Assembly (NCBI GenBank): GCA_963930655.1
Contig: OZ005600.1
Location: forward strand, 16,956,501-17,020,500
Source of the DNA: Myrica gale
Lineage: Eukaryota; Streptophyta; Magnoliopsida; Fagales; Myricaceae
Length of the DNA stretch: 64,000 nt
Direction: 5' to 3'
The position numbers and the translations under genes were made by a program. Position 1 is the first letter of the stretch; each line of letters starts with the position of its first letter. This document shows positions 34,001 through 44,689 of the stretch, piece by piece. The notes beneath the pieces were generated by a model. It made no database searches, had not been told where the DNA came from, and worked only from the letters and a program-made list of their open reading frames with translations.

Positions 34001-34974
34001 TACTTCAAATTTCATGAGGCCATCACTTTGTTTGGCTTTGAAATGTTGGAAGAGGATCATTGTGTGTATGTCAAACATACAGGAAAGAGCTTTGTGCTCC
34101 TGTCGTTGTATGTAGATGACATTTTGTTAGCTGGAAATGATTTAGACATGATTGTCGTCACCAAAGGGGGGTTGTCCTCTACTTTTGAGATGAAGGACAT
34201 GGGTGAGGCAAATTTTGTGCTTGGAGTCAAGATCTTTAGAGATCGATCTAGGAAGCTTCTTGGATTGTCTCAGGAGACATATGTCAGGAGGATTCTAGAA
34301 CGTTTCCATATGCATAATTCGAAACCCGTAGACACTCCAATCGAGAAGGGATATACATTGAGCCTTGATGACCGGACATTTGTTTTGCAGTAGGTATGGT
34401 AAGTCGTTATCAAAGTAACCCTGGACCTGTTCATTGGCAAGTGGTTAAGAGAATCTTTCGATATTTGCGTGGGACTTCGGATCTTGTTCTTTGCTATCAG
34501 GGTGGAGATATGAGATTGAGAGGTTATTGTGATGCTGATTCAGCTAGCGACAGAGATGAACGCAAATCCACGCCGGGTTACGCATTTCTACTTAGTGCAG
34601 GAATCATCTCTTGGTGCAGCAAGAAACAATCATGTATAGTTTTGTCCACGATGGAGTCTGAGTATGTTGGTTGTTCAGCAGCAGTACAAGAGGCTTTTTG
34701 GTTGAGGAGATTCTTTCAGCGCCTATCTGTTACGGCTCTTGCAGATGAAGTCGTTAAGATATATAGTGATAGTATGACGGCTTTAGCATATACTAAGGAT
34801 CCCAAATACCATGGAAAGACCAAACACATAGACATTCGTGACATTGTTGCGCGTGGAGAGATGATCCTACAACATATTTCCACTAGCAAGATGATAGACG
34901 ACCCGCTTACGAAGGCTATTGCTAGAGATATTTTTCAGACTCATGTTAGGAGTCTGGGACTTTGTAGGATTTGA
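31056..34974 (+). pseudogene. Inner copia gag-pol, disabled
   Basis: It starts MATKSVVADLTKGEKLDGTN. The order is gag, zinc knuckle CYNCGQKGHLAREC, protease WIVDTGATKHVA, GAG-pre-integrase (KWHARLGYI...CEPCLAGKAC), integrase core (HSDICRPMNV, DDYSRFSYVYL, TDRGREYL, PGTPQQNGVAEKMNRT), RT (NQVWELVDLP, FQMDVKTTFLNGEL, KRSIYGLKQSSRQWY, LYVDDILLAGND) and RNase H (GYCDADSASDRDERKSTPGY, STMESEYVG, KHIDIRD). Stops lie at 31314, 31317, 31572, 32010, 32499 and 32718. There is a frameshift near 33750 and a deletion near 34385 that removed the RT-RNase H linker. Everything to 33750 lies in one frame, which supports a single ancestral ORF. Confidence 0.95.
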
Positions 34975-35993
34975 TATATGTTGTTTATGGATATCTCATT
35001 TAACATTTTGTAATAAGAGGTATGTTTTGCTTTAATGATATTGTTCATTTTTCCATACACATTGTGTTTTAATTGATACTTTGTAGCACACATTGTTGAT
35101 GTGTCACCAGGTTATGATCGATCCACTCACATGGATGATCACCCTAGCGCTTGGATAGCGAGTGGGATGAGACAAAATTATTAATTTGGCGCTTAGAAAG
35201 CGAGCAAGTAATTGTCTTGACGTTTCAGTAACGTGCAAGATTATTTTAAGAATGTCGACTTAGCTGGGCTAAGATGAGACTTATCAAAGTCGCACATGAA
35301 GGATACACGAAACTTCATGAAACCTGAATAAAGCCGAATGTGAGATCTTATACAGGCGCTTGAAGAGCGACTGTAGTAAGAAACTCAGATTAGTGCGCCT
35401 TCATGGCGACTAGATCAAGATTCGTACAACGTAAGAGTGTGACAAGCCCATTTAAGTGGGAGCTCCACCATAGCATACATTTCATACTGTATGTGCTATT
35501 GCCGACCAATAGACCTATTGATGGTCTACTCTGTGCCCTTCGAACCTGGAACTATGTCATGAAGTGGATACTCGATGACGCTACTTTAGCATGTTTTCTT
35601 AAGACCACGATTTATACGAATTGGCTTGAGTGTCTAGGGAAGATTATTTTGGATACACACATTTATTTTATGGCTCATTGTCCGGACGATTATGTCATTT
35701 TGTGTTGACACAGTCATGAGCATATTATATGATGTGAGATCGAGTGTTGCTTTAAGCTTTGATACTTAAAAGGGATTAAAGGGACTCGATCTAGTGTGAT
35801 AAAATAGTCTGGGGCATGGACGAGATATTTTTGAGTGAGGTGCTATGTTGGTAAGATGGTAACTTGATATAGCCCTCCTACCTATGCTTTCTCGTCAGGT
35901 CGCACACTTCATTTCCAGTATGTAAGGATGACGAGATAAGAGTTCAGATTGAGACAATTTGTAGGGATGACACTAATGTGGATGAATGGGAGA
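34975..35993 (+). other. Long 3' noncoding region of the inner copia element, hairpin-rich
   Basis: There is 1 kb between RNase H and the 3' LTR with no recognised protein (the frame at 35403-35708 is not recognised). It contains at least six short stem-loops between 35148 and 35408 and more to about 35525 (for example GACCAATAG / CTATT...GGTC near 35505). The segment ends in the PPT-like AATGGGAGA at 35985-35993. Confidence 0.65.
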
Positions 35994-36131
35994 TGTTGGA
36001 AAATCCCATGACACATGGGAGCATCCACATGTGAGTTTAAATTTAAAAGCTAGAGTTTGAATTATTCCTGCAAACTGGAGATTCCGCACAAGGTATTTCG
36101 GATACCCACTCCGTTTAAGTAAGATCTAACA
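35994..36131 (+). repeat. 3' LTR of the inner copia element, internally deleted
   Basis: 138 bp. It equals the first ~73 bp and last ~65 bp of the 452-bp 5' LTR, joined at GAATTATTCCTGC. The lost block is flanked by short AT-rich microhomology in the intact LTR. Confidence 0.9.
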
Positions 36132-36595
36132 GTAACCAAGGAGAGAAAGGGTTTCTCTCACAAAAGCAAAGGTGGTCGGTAGCATACTGGGGTTCCACCA
36201 CGCCACTTACCGAAGCTGTGTTCAGTGGGACTGCAGTAGCATTTGGTCGGAGCCAAGATGGTGTCTGGCAGCCTTGGAGGCGGCGGACACCTGCAGTTCA
36301 ACACACTCGTGTAAGTCATGGGTGTTATGAAATAGGTGGCCACCGGTAGCCACCAGTGCGCCGGACGACAACACAGTGACTTCCGGCGGCCTGGGCATCC
36401 AACGTACGGCCAGATCCATGGCCAGACGTGGGCTGCCGGAGTGGGCAGCGGCTAGTTGGCCGCTAGCCTGCTGTGCCTTCCCATTGGCATAAGCGGCGCC
36501 CAACATAAGATGTTAGGTCACCAGCTTGAGCCAAACAGGTAGGGCAAAATTTGCCCTACCCAACCTATTTCCTATTTGTTTGGGTTGTTTTTTTT

Positions 36596-37192
36596 GGATT
36601 AATTACCTTACAAGTCCCTGTGGTATCCGACTTTTACAAAATAGTCCCTATGGTATGACTTTCAACAAAATGGTACTTGTGGTATAGTTTTGAGACAAAT
36701 TAGTCCCTGTGGTATGATTTTCAACAAAATAGTCCCTGTGGTATAGTTTTCAGACAAATTAGTCCCTCTGTCTAACTGCAGGGAGAGTGTTGTACATGCC
36801 ACGTCAGCGTCATTCACTCGTTGACACGTGTTTTTTAAGATTAGTATCCAAATCACGAGTGATATACTTCTTTTAGCTCGTAGAATTAGTCCGAGCCTCA
36901 ACCTCAGACTTGATTGGTTCGATCCAGGACGGTTGCTGACGTGTCAACGCGTGAATGGAAAGTGGCATATACAACACTTTCTAACACTCTCTAGTTAAGT
37001 GGGTAACGACAGTTGGACGGAGGGACTAATTTGTCTCAAAACTATACCACAAAGACTATTTTGTTGAAAGTCATACCACATGGACTAATTTGTCTAAAAA
37101 TTATACCACAAGGACCATTTTGTTGAAAGTCATACCACAGAGACTATTTTGTAAAAGTCGGATACCATAGAGACCTATAAGGTAATTAAGCC
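36596..37192. mobile_element. Long-TIR foldback element, Mutator-like type
   Basis: Inverted arms of about 190 bp run from GGATTAATTACCTTA to TAAGGTAATTAAGCC. Each arm consists of tandem subrepeats alternating CAAATTAGTCCCTGTGGTAT and CAACAAAATAGTCCCTGTGG wording. Flanks are T8 (36588-36595) and T9 (37193-37201), compatible with a target duplication in a T tract. The core is non-coding. It lies in the outer copia leader. Confidence 0.8.
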
Positions 37193-37201
37193 TTTTTTTT
37201 T

Positions 37202-38560
37202 AAACTGTTGGTGTCGAATGGTTTTAAAAGGAAAGGCCCAGTTTTAGTTTAAAAGAAAAGGCATGTTTTTTTTTAAAAAGATTTTGGGCTAGCCCAATTC
37301 GGATTTTTTTTTTTAAAAAAAAAGGGAAAAGGGGGAGAGGGCCTTGTTGGGCCAGCCCATGGATTGGATCCATGGGCATCCGAAGTGGCAATCCATAAAG
37401 GCCATTCAGTTCGGGTTTGACCCTGACCATGACCCACAACCGGACCGGATTGGACCGGGGCCGATGGGTCAATGGATCAACTCGATTTGACCAGGCAAAT
37501 CCGTTGACCAACTCGGTTTGACCAGGGTTGAAAAAAAATTACTTTTTTTTGTAAAATTTAAAATGCAATTGTTAAATGGGATTGTTTAGAGGAAACTAAT
37601 CTCATGGCCACCCAATTTTTGGTAAATGTGAATTCTATTTTATTGAAAGTTGGATGAAACTAAAATAGTCTAATTTCTTAATTTTATATTTTGTCTTGTT
37701 TATTTCTTTGGAAGATAAGTGGGGATGTATGAGGAGTGGGGTGTTGACTAAAATAGCAGTACTGACCTATTTCAAAATTACATCTCATTTAGACGATAGT
37801 TGCCCTTAACCAAATATACACGTATGTTAAAATAGTGAATATTGTGTTTGTTGGTGGCAAAGAGGAATAACAAGAATTACGAATAATTACATGCTATTAG
37901 TATATGACATGAGATGAATTCGTAATGGATAACTATTATTCATTTTTACAATATGTGCCCATGGTTACTAAAATAGGATTATATGCATATGAGGTAAAAG
38001 TTCTTGATACCTACTAGTGACACAAAATATAATTGTTATATTTGCGGATTTTATTTGATTGTTGTGTCATAGTGGGAGGTACCATTAGTTATTCGAAAAC
38101 CCGAAACTAGTGGATTTATTTAAATATACATTTGAATTGATTTCTATGTTTTTTGCATATTTATTATGCAATACTTATACCCTGTGATGATTATGGAGTA
38201 GACAAATTTTTACGTCGAAAAATGAATCTTACTGAAAGTATGCTTATCATTAAATAAATGTAATGTATTGTCCATTAAATTGTTGGTATGTCTATTTAGG
38301 CATAATAACTCACTTATGCAAGAAGTTAGATGGGATTAAGGAAACCCGGATATTCAGTGAAAGGGGAAATTGTGCAGAATATAGAGATGAGTGCAAGTGT
38401 TACAACGACTTCCATATGTAATTATTTATTTGAGTTTACAAAAAGGAAAAGATTTGTTTTTAATTACTATATTTATATGTGCTAGAATATTCTAGAAATG
38501 TGATTTCAAGTTCAATTTTTAAATTAAAAGTGTTTATTGCTTCTAGCATGCTTCTAGCAC
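37202..38560 (+). other. Outer copia leader and gag relic
   Basis: Mostly eroded noncoding leader. Near 38310-38400 a frame gives LCKKLDGIKETRIFS, reminiscent of the KLDGTNY region of copia gag. There is no intact ORF. Confidence 0.5.
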
Positions 38561-38565
38561 TATTA

Positions 38566-39863
38566 TGTGAGTCCTAGTTTCAGGAATAAGGCAACCCAAA
38601 AGGGGGGGTGAATTGGTTTTCTAAACTTTTCGATATTAACCCCCCAAAACCGTGTTTGCAAAGTAAATACTAATTTAGCACAAGTATAATGATATAACAA
38701 GTATGTAAGTGCTAAATGTAAAGAGTAGGGATAGAGAAAGCAAACACGTGATTTTTTAGGTGGTTCGGCAAACCCGCCTACATCCACCCCTCAAGTTCCT
38801 TCACCTACCTTGAGGTTTTCCACTATTTTCAACCAACAGCTTACACACTAGCTTCCGGGTGCTAGTGAACCGTACAAGTGTTTTCTCCCGAGCTCAACAC
38901 TCAAACCCACCCAAGTGGTTTTTTTGGCTCACCACTCACAACCTCACCAAGCTTGAGATATACACTCTCAAAGCTTCTTCTTTTGTGAACAACCTCACTA
39001 AAGGAAACACCTATTTTGATATGTAGATTGAGGAACAAGACTCTCTCAAAGAGTGGATATAAAAATGGAAAACTCTATCTCTTGATTCACACAAAGAAAA
39101 TGATGTGAAAGTGTAATTTGTGTGAATAATATGAGAAATATGAAATAGGAATGTTTAGAATATTTCTCAAGCTATACAAATGATATGTGGTTGTTGAGTT
39201 ATCATTTTAGACGAAATGAAGGTGTATTTATAGGTCACATATGAAAACTAGTCATTTATAGCCGTTGGGAGTTTTTGCTAAAACGAGCCGATCGACCGCA
39301 ACATGAACCGGTCGACCGCTTCAAGTTACCGTTACTCCAACGGTAATATTGTCAGAAGCTCAACGGCTCTTTTGTCAAAACCAACCCGTCGACCGCTACA
39401 TGAGGCGGTCGAAGTACCGGTCGACCGCTTGAATAGCCGGTCGACCTCCTCAACTTAAGCATTATCCAGTTCTTTTAAAAATAAGGTTTTTGACCACTTT
39501 TAAACACCCAATTTTGAAGACATACTTTCCATAAGTATATGAAGGTTTGCAAGTTTGATTGAGATGTTTTGAAACCTATAAAAACATTTTAATCTTTCAA
39601 ACAAAACTTAAAACGGTTTATGCATGTTTTGAAAGATATGCAAGTGCGTGATTCAAATCTTAGTCAAATGTGAAATAAAGAGTTACAAGGATTATACCCT
39701 AAGGTCTTGAATCTTCACTTTAAGCTTCTTGCATCTTCTTGTTTCTTTTTCTTCAAGGTTTGTCTCTTTTCGTCAATTTGTCTTTGTCTTTGAAGATGTC
39801 CATTTTGTAAACTCATCCATTTATTGAAATCATCAAAATCTCGATTGTGCACAAAAGCAAACA
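38566..39863 (-). repeat. 3' LTR of the deletion derivative
   Basis: It contains a cluster of GGTCGACC-type palindromic words at 39288-39450 (CCGATCGACCGC, CCGGTCGACCGC, CCCGTCGACCGC, GGCGGTCGAAG, CCGGTCGACCGC, CCGGTCGACCTC). The frame at 38563-38787 is a shadow. Confidence 0.8.
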
Positions 39864-39930
39864 ATCTCCCCCTTTTTGATGATGACAATAAAGTGATAGT
39901 TTTGGGATGACTCCCCCTATCTTTTGCAAT

Positions 39931-41226
39931 TGAGTCCTAGTTTCAGGATTAAGGCAACCCAAGAGGGGGGTGAATTGGTTTTCTAAGCTTTTCGATATTA
40001 ACCCCCAAAAACCGTGTTTGCAAGGTAAATACTAATTTAGCACAAGTATAATGATATAACAAGTATGTAAGTGCTAAATGTAAAGAGTAGGGATAGACAA
40101 AGCAAACACATGATTTTTTATGTGGTTCGGCAAACCCGCTTACATCCACCCCTCAAGCTCCTTCACCGAGCCTTGAGGTTTTCCACTATCATCAACCAAT
40201 AGCTTACACACTAGCTTCCGGGTGCTAGTGAACCGTACAAGTGTTTTCTTCCTGGCTCAACACTCAAACCCACCCAAGTGGTTTTTTTGAATCACCACTC
40301 ACAACCTCACCAAGCTTGAGATATATACTCTCAAAGTTTCTTCTTTTGTGAACAACCTCACTAAAGGAAACACCTCTTTTGATAGGTAGATTGAGGAACA
40401 AGACTCTCTCAAAGAGTGAATATAAAAATGGAAAGCTCTATCTCTTGATTCACACAAAGACAAGGATGTGAAAGTGTAATTTGTGTGAATGATATGAGAA
40501 ATATGAAATAGGAAGGTTTAGAATATTTCTCAAGCTATACAAATGATATGTGGTCGTTGAGTTATCATTTTAGACGAAATGAAGGTGTATTTATAGGCCA
40601 CATATGAAAACTAGCCGTTTATAGCCGTTGGAAGTTTTTGCTAAAACGAACCGGTCGACCGCTAAATGAACCTGTCGACCGCTTCAAGTTACCGTTACTC
40701 CAACGGTCATATTGTCAGAAGCTCAACGGCTCTTTTGTCAAAACCAACCCGTCGACCGCTACATGAGGCGGTCGAAGTATCGGTCGACCGTTTGAACAAC
40801 CGGTCGACCTCCTCAACTTAAGCATGATCCGGTTCTTTTAAAAACAAGGTTTTTGACCACTTTTAAACACCCAATTTTTAAGACATACTTCCCATAAGTA
40901 TATGAAGGTTTGGAGGTTTGATTGGGATGTTTTGAAACCTATAAAAACATTTTAATCTTTCAAACAAAACTTAAAACGGTTTATGTATGTTTTGAAAGAT
41001 ATGCAAGTGCGTGATTCAAATCCTTGTCAAATGTGAAATAAAGAGTTACAAGGATTATACCCTAAGGTCTTAAATTTTCACTTTAAGCTCCTTACATCTT
41101 CTTGTTCCTTTTTCTTCAAGGTTTGACTCTTTTCGTTAAGTTGTCTTTGTCTTTGAAGATGTCCATTTTGTAAACTCATCCATTTATTGAAACCATCAAA
41201 ATCTCAATTGTGCACAAAAGCCAACA
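39931..41226 (-). repeat. 5' LTR of the deletion derivative
   Basis: Same length class and order as the other copy, with the GGTCGACC cluster at about 40648-40808. Its inner end (minus GGACTCAATTGC) differs from the outer end of the partner (GGACTCACA), which suggests the internal deletion began at the LTR edge. Confidence 0.8.
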
Positions 41227-41231
41227 TATTA

Positions 41232-42630
41232 TTGGTATTCGTATTATTTTGAAAAGTTGTGAACTCTAAATAATATTGAGAAAGATGTTGATAGCAGTTA
41301 TGCAACTCTAAAAATGAGGGATGTGAATCTCACTTGTATGTTGCATCTAACACTTAGTCATGGTAATCTGGATATGATCCAACGATGACTGAGAAATCCT
41401 TTTAAAGTAAAAAGAGTTAGAGCTACAGGATTGTTAGAGTTGGTGCACAACTGATGTATGTGGTGATTTTAACCACATAACCAGAGGTTCGTTGTTTCCT
41501 GTTTCATTACTTTTAGTGATGAGTATTCCAGTTACGGTTAACTGTACCTGATGAATCATAAGCCTGAATTTTTTGAAAAGTTCAAGAAATTACAAAGTAA
41601 AGTTGAAAAACCAACTGGAAGTGAGTATCAAGATACTCAGATAATTAAATAAGTTTTGAACTCATTTTGGAAATGGAAGCATCATATCTCAGTTAAGCAT
41701 AGAGTTATTACCTACATTCTTTTGGGGTTTCGCCCGAAAAGGTTCACTAGGTATTATTTGATAATTGTTAAGTGAACAATTGGTAATTTTCAATAGGAAT
41801 ATTTATTTTTAAAAGAGTATGGCTTAAGTAGAGGCGAAAGCGTGACAGTTCTTGATGAAATAGTCAGCTGAGCTAATAAAAAGGGACAGATAAGATCAAT
41901 ACAAAAAGTGACTTTATTGAACCTACTTATGAGTCTGAAGAGTTCAGAACTCAGAAGCATTTTCTTGAAGTCTAGTTTGATGAAATAATCAAATTGTTTG
42001 ATTTTTCATAAAACATGGATTAGCCTTGTATTGACAAGAAGTCAGAGGGAGTTTAATATTGTTTATGATTCTTTATATTAGTAATATACTACTCAATTGG
42101 AATGACGTCCGAGTGATGTCATCAGTCAAAGACATTTGGAAGTGTTCCACATTCTTGAAACCAAGTTATTGGTAACCGAGAAAAGAAGTCTTTGGGACTA
42201 TGTTGATGAATACTGGCAAGGGATGGTTTGCAGGATGTCAAGGAAGGGTTTCACTCTTTAGGCATAATTTAATCTCTCCAAGTAGAGAGGGATAAGGCCA
42301 AATATTAATCAAGTAGTTAGTTTTATGAGTATATATTGATTTAACAAAGGCCCTGAGTGCTGGAAAGTGGTGAAGCATATTCTCAAGTTCTTGTGAAGAA
42401 TTAAGCGCTGATCTTGGTGCTTAGAGTTGAGTATTTGCAGACTGTTCAGGGATGCATAAATACAAATATTATTGACAGTTGATCAATATTGAATTTGTGT
42501 ATGTGCAATGGATAAAGGTACATGAGTTAGAGAAGTTGTAAGCATATTAGAACTGACGACAAAATATATAGAAATGATGTACATGGGTATGAGATACCTG
42601 TATGAATGTTTTTTAGTGCAAGTGGGAGAT
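41232..42630 (+). pseudogene. Outer copia pol relics (integrase, RNase H) and PPT
   Basis: Frames give LSHGNLDMI (pre-integrase), FSDEYSSYG-LYLMNHKPEFFEKFKKLQ (integrase core start), GSEYQDTQ, then a skipped catalytic part. Near 42350 GPECWKVVKHILKFL appears (the segment before RNase H). The end AAGTGGGAGAT is the PPT. Several hundred codons are missing and stops are dense. Confidence 0.8.
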
Positions 42631-43452
42631 TGTAAAAATAATGCTATAAAAATCATTTATCTAAATAATAGTTATTTCGATGTCACATGTTTATATTTAT
42701 TTATTGGGTAATATGATGTGACATAAGATGTTACATAGATATTATTGAGTGACATTGTAGAAAAGTTAGGTCAATGATTAATGAATCAAATGAGGAAAGT
42801 ATGACTTTTCGGTTCCTTGTTCACTTGATGTTTTGTTCTAAACCGAGGTACATATTGATGTATGATAGGTCTACACTCGTTATGCCTCTATTTAATAGGA
42901 TGATGGACTTCTTCATTGAAGTAGTGACCTTAAGCAAATGAGTGGGTGTAATGTAAGAGTACATGCACTGAACAAGATCAAATATGAATACCTTATGGAA
43001 ATGATCACTGATGTTGAGAAGGTATTAACCACAATTGGTTTATTGTATCCTTAGCCCTGAGAGGTTTATATAGATCTATTTGTTGTGTACTTGTGCTTTG
43101 ACCGAGTCATTTGGTGATGATCTTTCTAGGTCAAAGATTCCAGATAACATTAGGTCTTGTACATAATAAATGAGTTTGTATAAATGTTCAATAAGGAATC
43201 CATCAGTCTCTTGATAAGACAATATATTCAATATATCTGTATAACGTTGGACTAAAAAAGAATCTATTGGCCAATGGTATTTTGTGAAAATATTTTTCAA
43301 AATATATATATCTGTGTGTGTGTGTGTATTTGTGAAATTGTTTTGAAAACAATTGATAGTTCAACTTGATACAGATCGTGAATTGAGAATTATATGAGTT
43401 AGGGACTTAACCGGTGATATGATTCCAATCTTATTGACTCATGTGGAATATA
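42631..43452 (+). repeat. 3' LTR of the outer copia element, truncated
   Basis: It aligns with 27031-27850 and stops after GTGGAATATA. The last ~470 bp of the LTR are absent and LINE sequence follows at once. A TG microsatellite sits at about 43313-43327. Confidence 0.88.
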
Positions 43453-44430
43453 ATATAGAATGTCGCTTACGATGTGAGTTTTTGGAAGCATATTAGTAAT
43501 GGATGCACCTTCTTCAGAGAGAATATTCAATTTTGTGGTGGATTGTGGTCTCAGAGTCCGTTTTTCGCACGACTATTGGTGTGGTGAGAGACTATTAAGG
43601 TTTGCGTTCCCCCCATTATTTTCTTTATCCCGGTGCAATGATGCTTTGGTGACAAATTGTTTGGAAGGAGGCTCTGGAATTGATGTTTGGAATGTCCAGT
43701 TTATCAGAACTATTAACAATTGAGAGATGGATAATTTTTGGCCTTCTATTCTTTACTCTATTCGAAGGTCTTAAGGAGAGGGGATGACGATAAGATGCTT
43801 TGGTTGGGTTCCAAAAATGGTGCTTTCTCAGTTAAGACAATGTATGGTCTCCTTGTGAGTGGTTCTGATGAGGTTTTTCCTTGATGTCAGTGTTGGAGGA
43901 CCTTGGCTCCCTTAAGCGTTTTTTTTGTTAGAGGCTGCTCATGGGAAAGTTTTACTATTGACAACCTAAGGAAGATGGTCTTTTGCTTGATCGATTGGTG
44001 TTATCTGTGTATAAGTGATGGGGAGTCGGTGAATTATGTTCTTCTTCATTGTTTAGTTGCTAGAGGGTTGTGGTCGTATGTGCTTTGTATTCTGAATATT
44101 TCTTGGGTTATGCCTAGGAGGGTGGTTGATGTGTATTGAAAAAGGAATTTGATGACTCAATAGCTTTGACAGTTTGGAAGGTGATTTCTTCTTGTATTTG
44201 TGGATGGAGAGAAATAGTAGATGCTTTGAAGATTTGGCTTTGTTATTTGAGCGTTTGAAGAGAAATTTGTTGCAATCTATTTTTTTATGGACAAATGCGG
44301 TGTTGGGTTTTCCCTTTTCGGACTATTTGGAATTTCTTAGCTTTTTAGCTTGTACGGTTTAGGTGTTTTCAATAGTCTCTTCTACTGTTAACATATCTTT
44401 TATCAATAAAGTTTAACCTACTTATAAAAA
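43453..44430 (+). pseudogene. LINE ORF2 C-terminal region and 3' end
   Basis: Frames give VSFWKHISNGCTFF, GLRVRFSHDYWCGERLLRFAFPPLFSL, DDKMLWLGSKNGAFSVKTMYGLL, then the zinc-binding RVT segment (DGESVNYVLLHCLVARGLW) and LYLWMERNSRCFEDL. The 3' end TTTTATCAATAAAGTTTAACC followed by an A-rich stretch is typical of plant L1 tails. Several hundred codons between this and 27030 are missing, so a deletion took both the LTR end and LINE sequence. Confidence 0.9.
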
Positions 44431-44689
44431 ACAAAAGAGAGAAATTCAATATTTGGTCACTAGGTTTTTCCCCATTTTACAAATTAGTCGCTAGAATTCA
44501 ACTTTTTTATTTTCTGAGTCTTTTCACCTTGTTACTAATAGGTCCTTCTGTCACTGCACCGTTTGGTCCCCTAACGGGAGCTCCAGCCACGTCAGCCCTT
44601 CTCTTCAGCTCACTCCCACCATTCCACATCATCAGCGCAGTCAGCCCCTGCCTCTCAAAACGACTCGCAGCTTCATTTCACACATAGCT
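44431..44689. other. Foldback-element fragment or unclassified spacer
   Basis: It begins with wording (TTTGGTCACTAGGTTTTTCC ... ACAAATTAGTCGC) typical of one arm of a long-TIR foldback element, but no partner arm was found. No coding sequence. Confidence 0.4.

Larger units (their letters stand above)
29062..36131 (+). mobile_element. Inner Ty1/copia element, 7.1 kb
   Basis: 5' LTR 29062-29513 and 3' LTR 35994-36131 share TGTTGGAAAATCC starts and AAGATCTAACA ends. Flanking pentamers are ATAAC (29057-29061) and GTAAC (36132-36136), a TSD with one substitution. The order is PBS, long GC-rich leader, gag, protease, integrase, RT, RNase H, the copia order. The 3' LTR has lost 314 bp internally. 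The coding region is disabled. Confidence 0.92.
38566..41226 (-). mobile_element. LTR-67 bp-LTR retroelement derivative
   Basis: Two direct copies of about 1.3 kb (38566-39863, 39931-41226) enclose only 67 bp. The TSD TATTA is perfect (38561-38565, 41227-41231). On the minus strand each copy begins TGTTKGCTTTTGTGCAC, and the right copy is followed by two purine tracts (AGATAGGGGGAG and AAAAAGGGGGAGATTG), the latter abutting the left copy as a PPT does. No PBS or coding sequence remains. This fits an element whose whole internal region was deleted. The LTR copies differ noticeably. Confidence 0.82.
27031..43452 (+). mobile_element. Outer Ty1/copia element, old and heavily nested
   Basis: The 5' LTR 27031-28324 begins TGTAAGAATAATGC and ends CA just before a tRNA-iMet PBS. 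The polypurine tract AAGTGGGAGAT (42620-42630) abuts a 3' LTR that starts TGTAAAAATAATGC at 42631. The internal region is scattered between younger insertions: a leader with a GC-rich island (36170-36540), a gag relic near 38300 (KKLDGI), integrase relics 41330-41740 and RNase H relics near 42360. It sits in the LINE RT. Its right end is missing because a deletion fused the LTR to the distal LINE. Confidence 0.85.

Noticed and set aside
35403..35708. 101-codon plus frame after the inner copia pol
   Set aside because: It has no similarity I recognise and overlaps the stem-loop region; treated as noncoding.
38566..41226. Tandem gene or satellite duplication of a 1.3-kb unit
   Set aside because: The TSD, LTR-like ends and a purine tract at the correct junction fit two LTRs of one element better than a tandem array.
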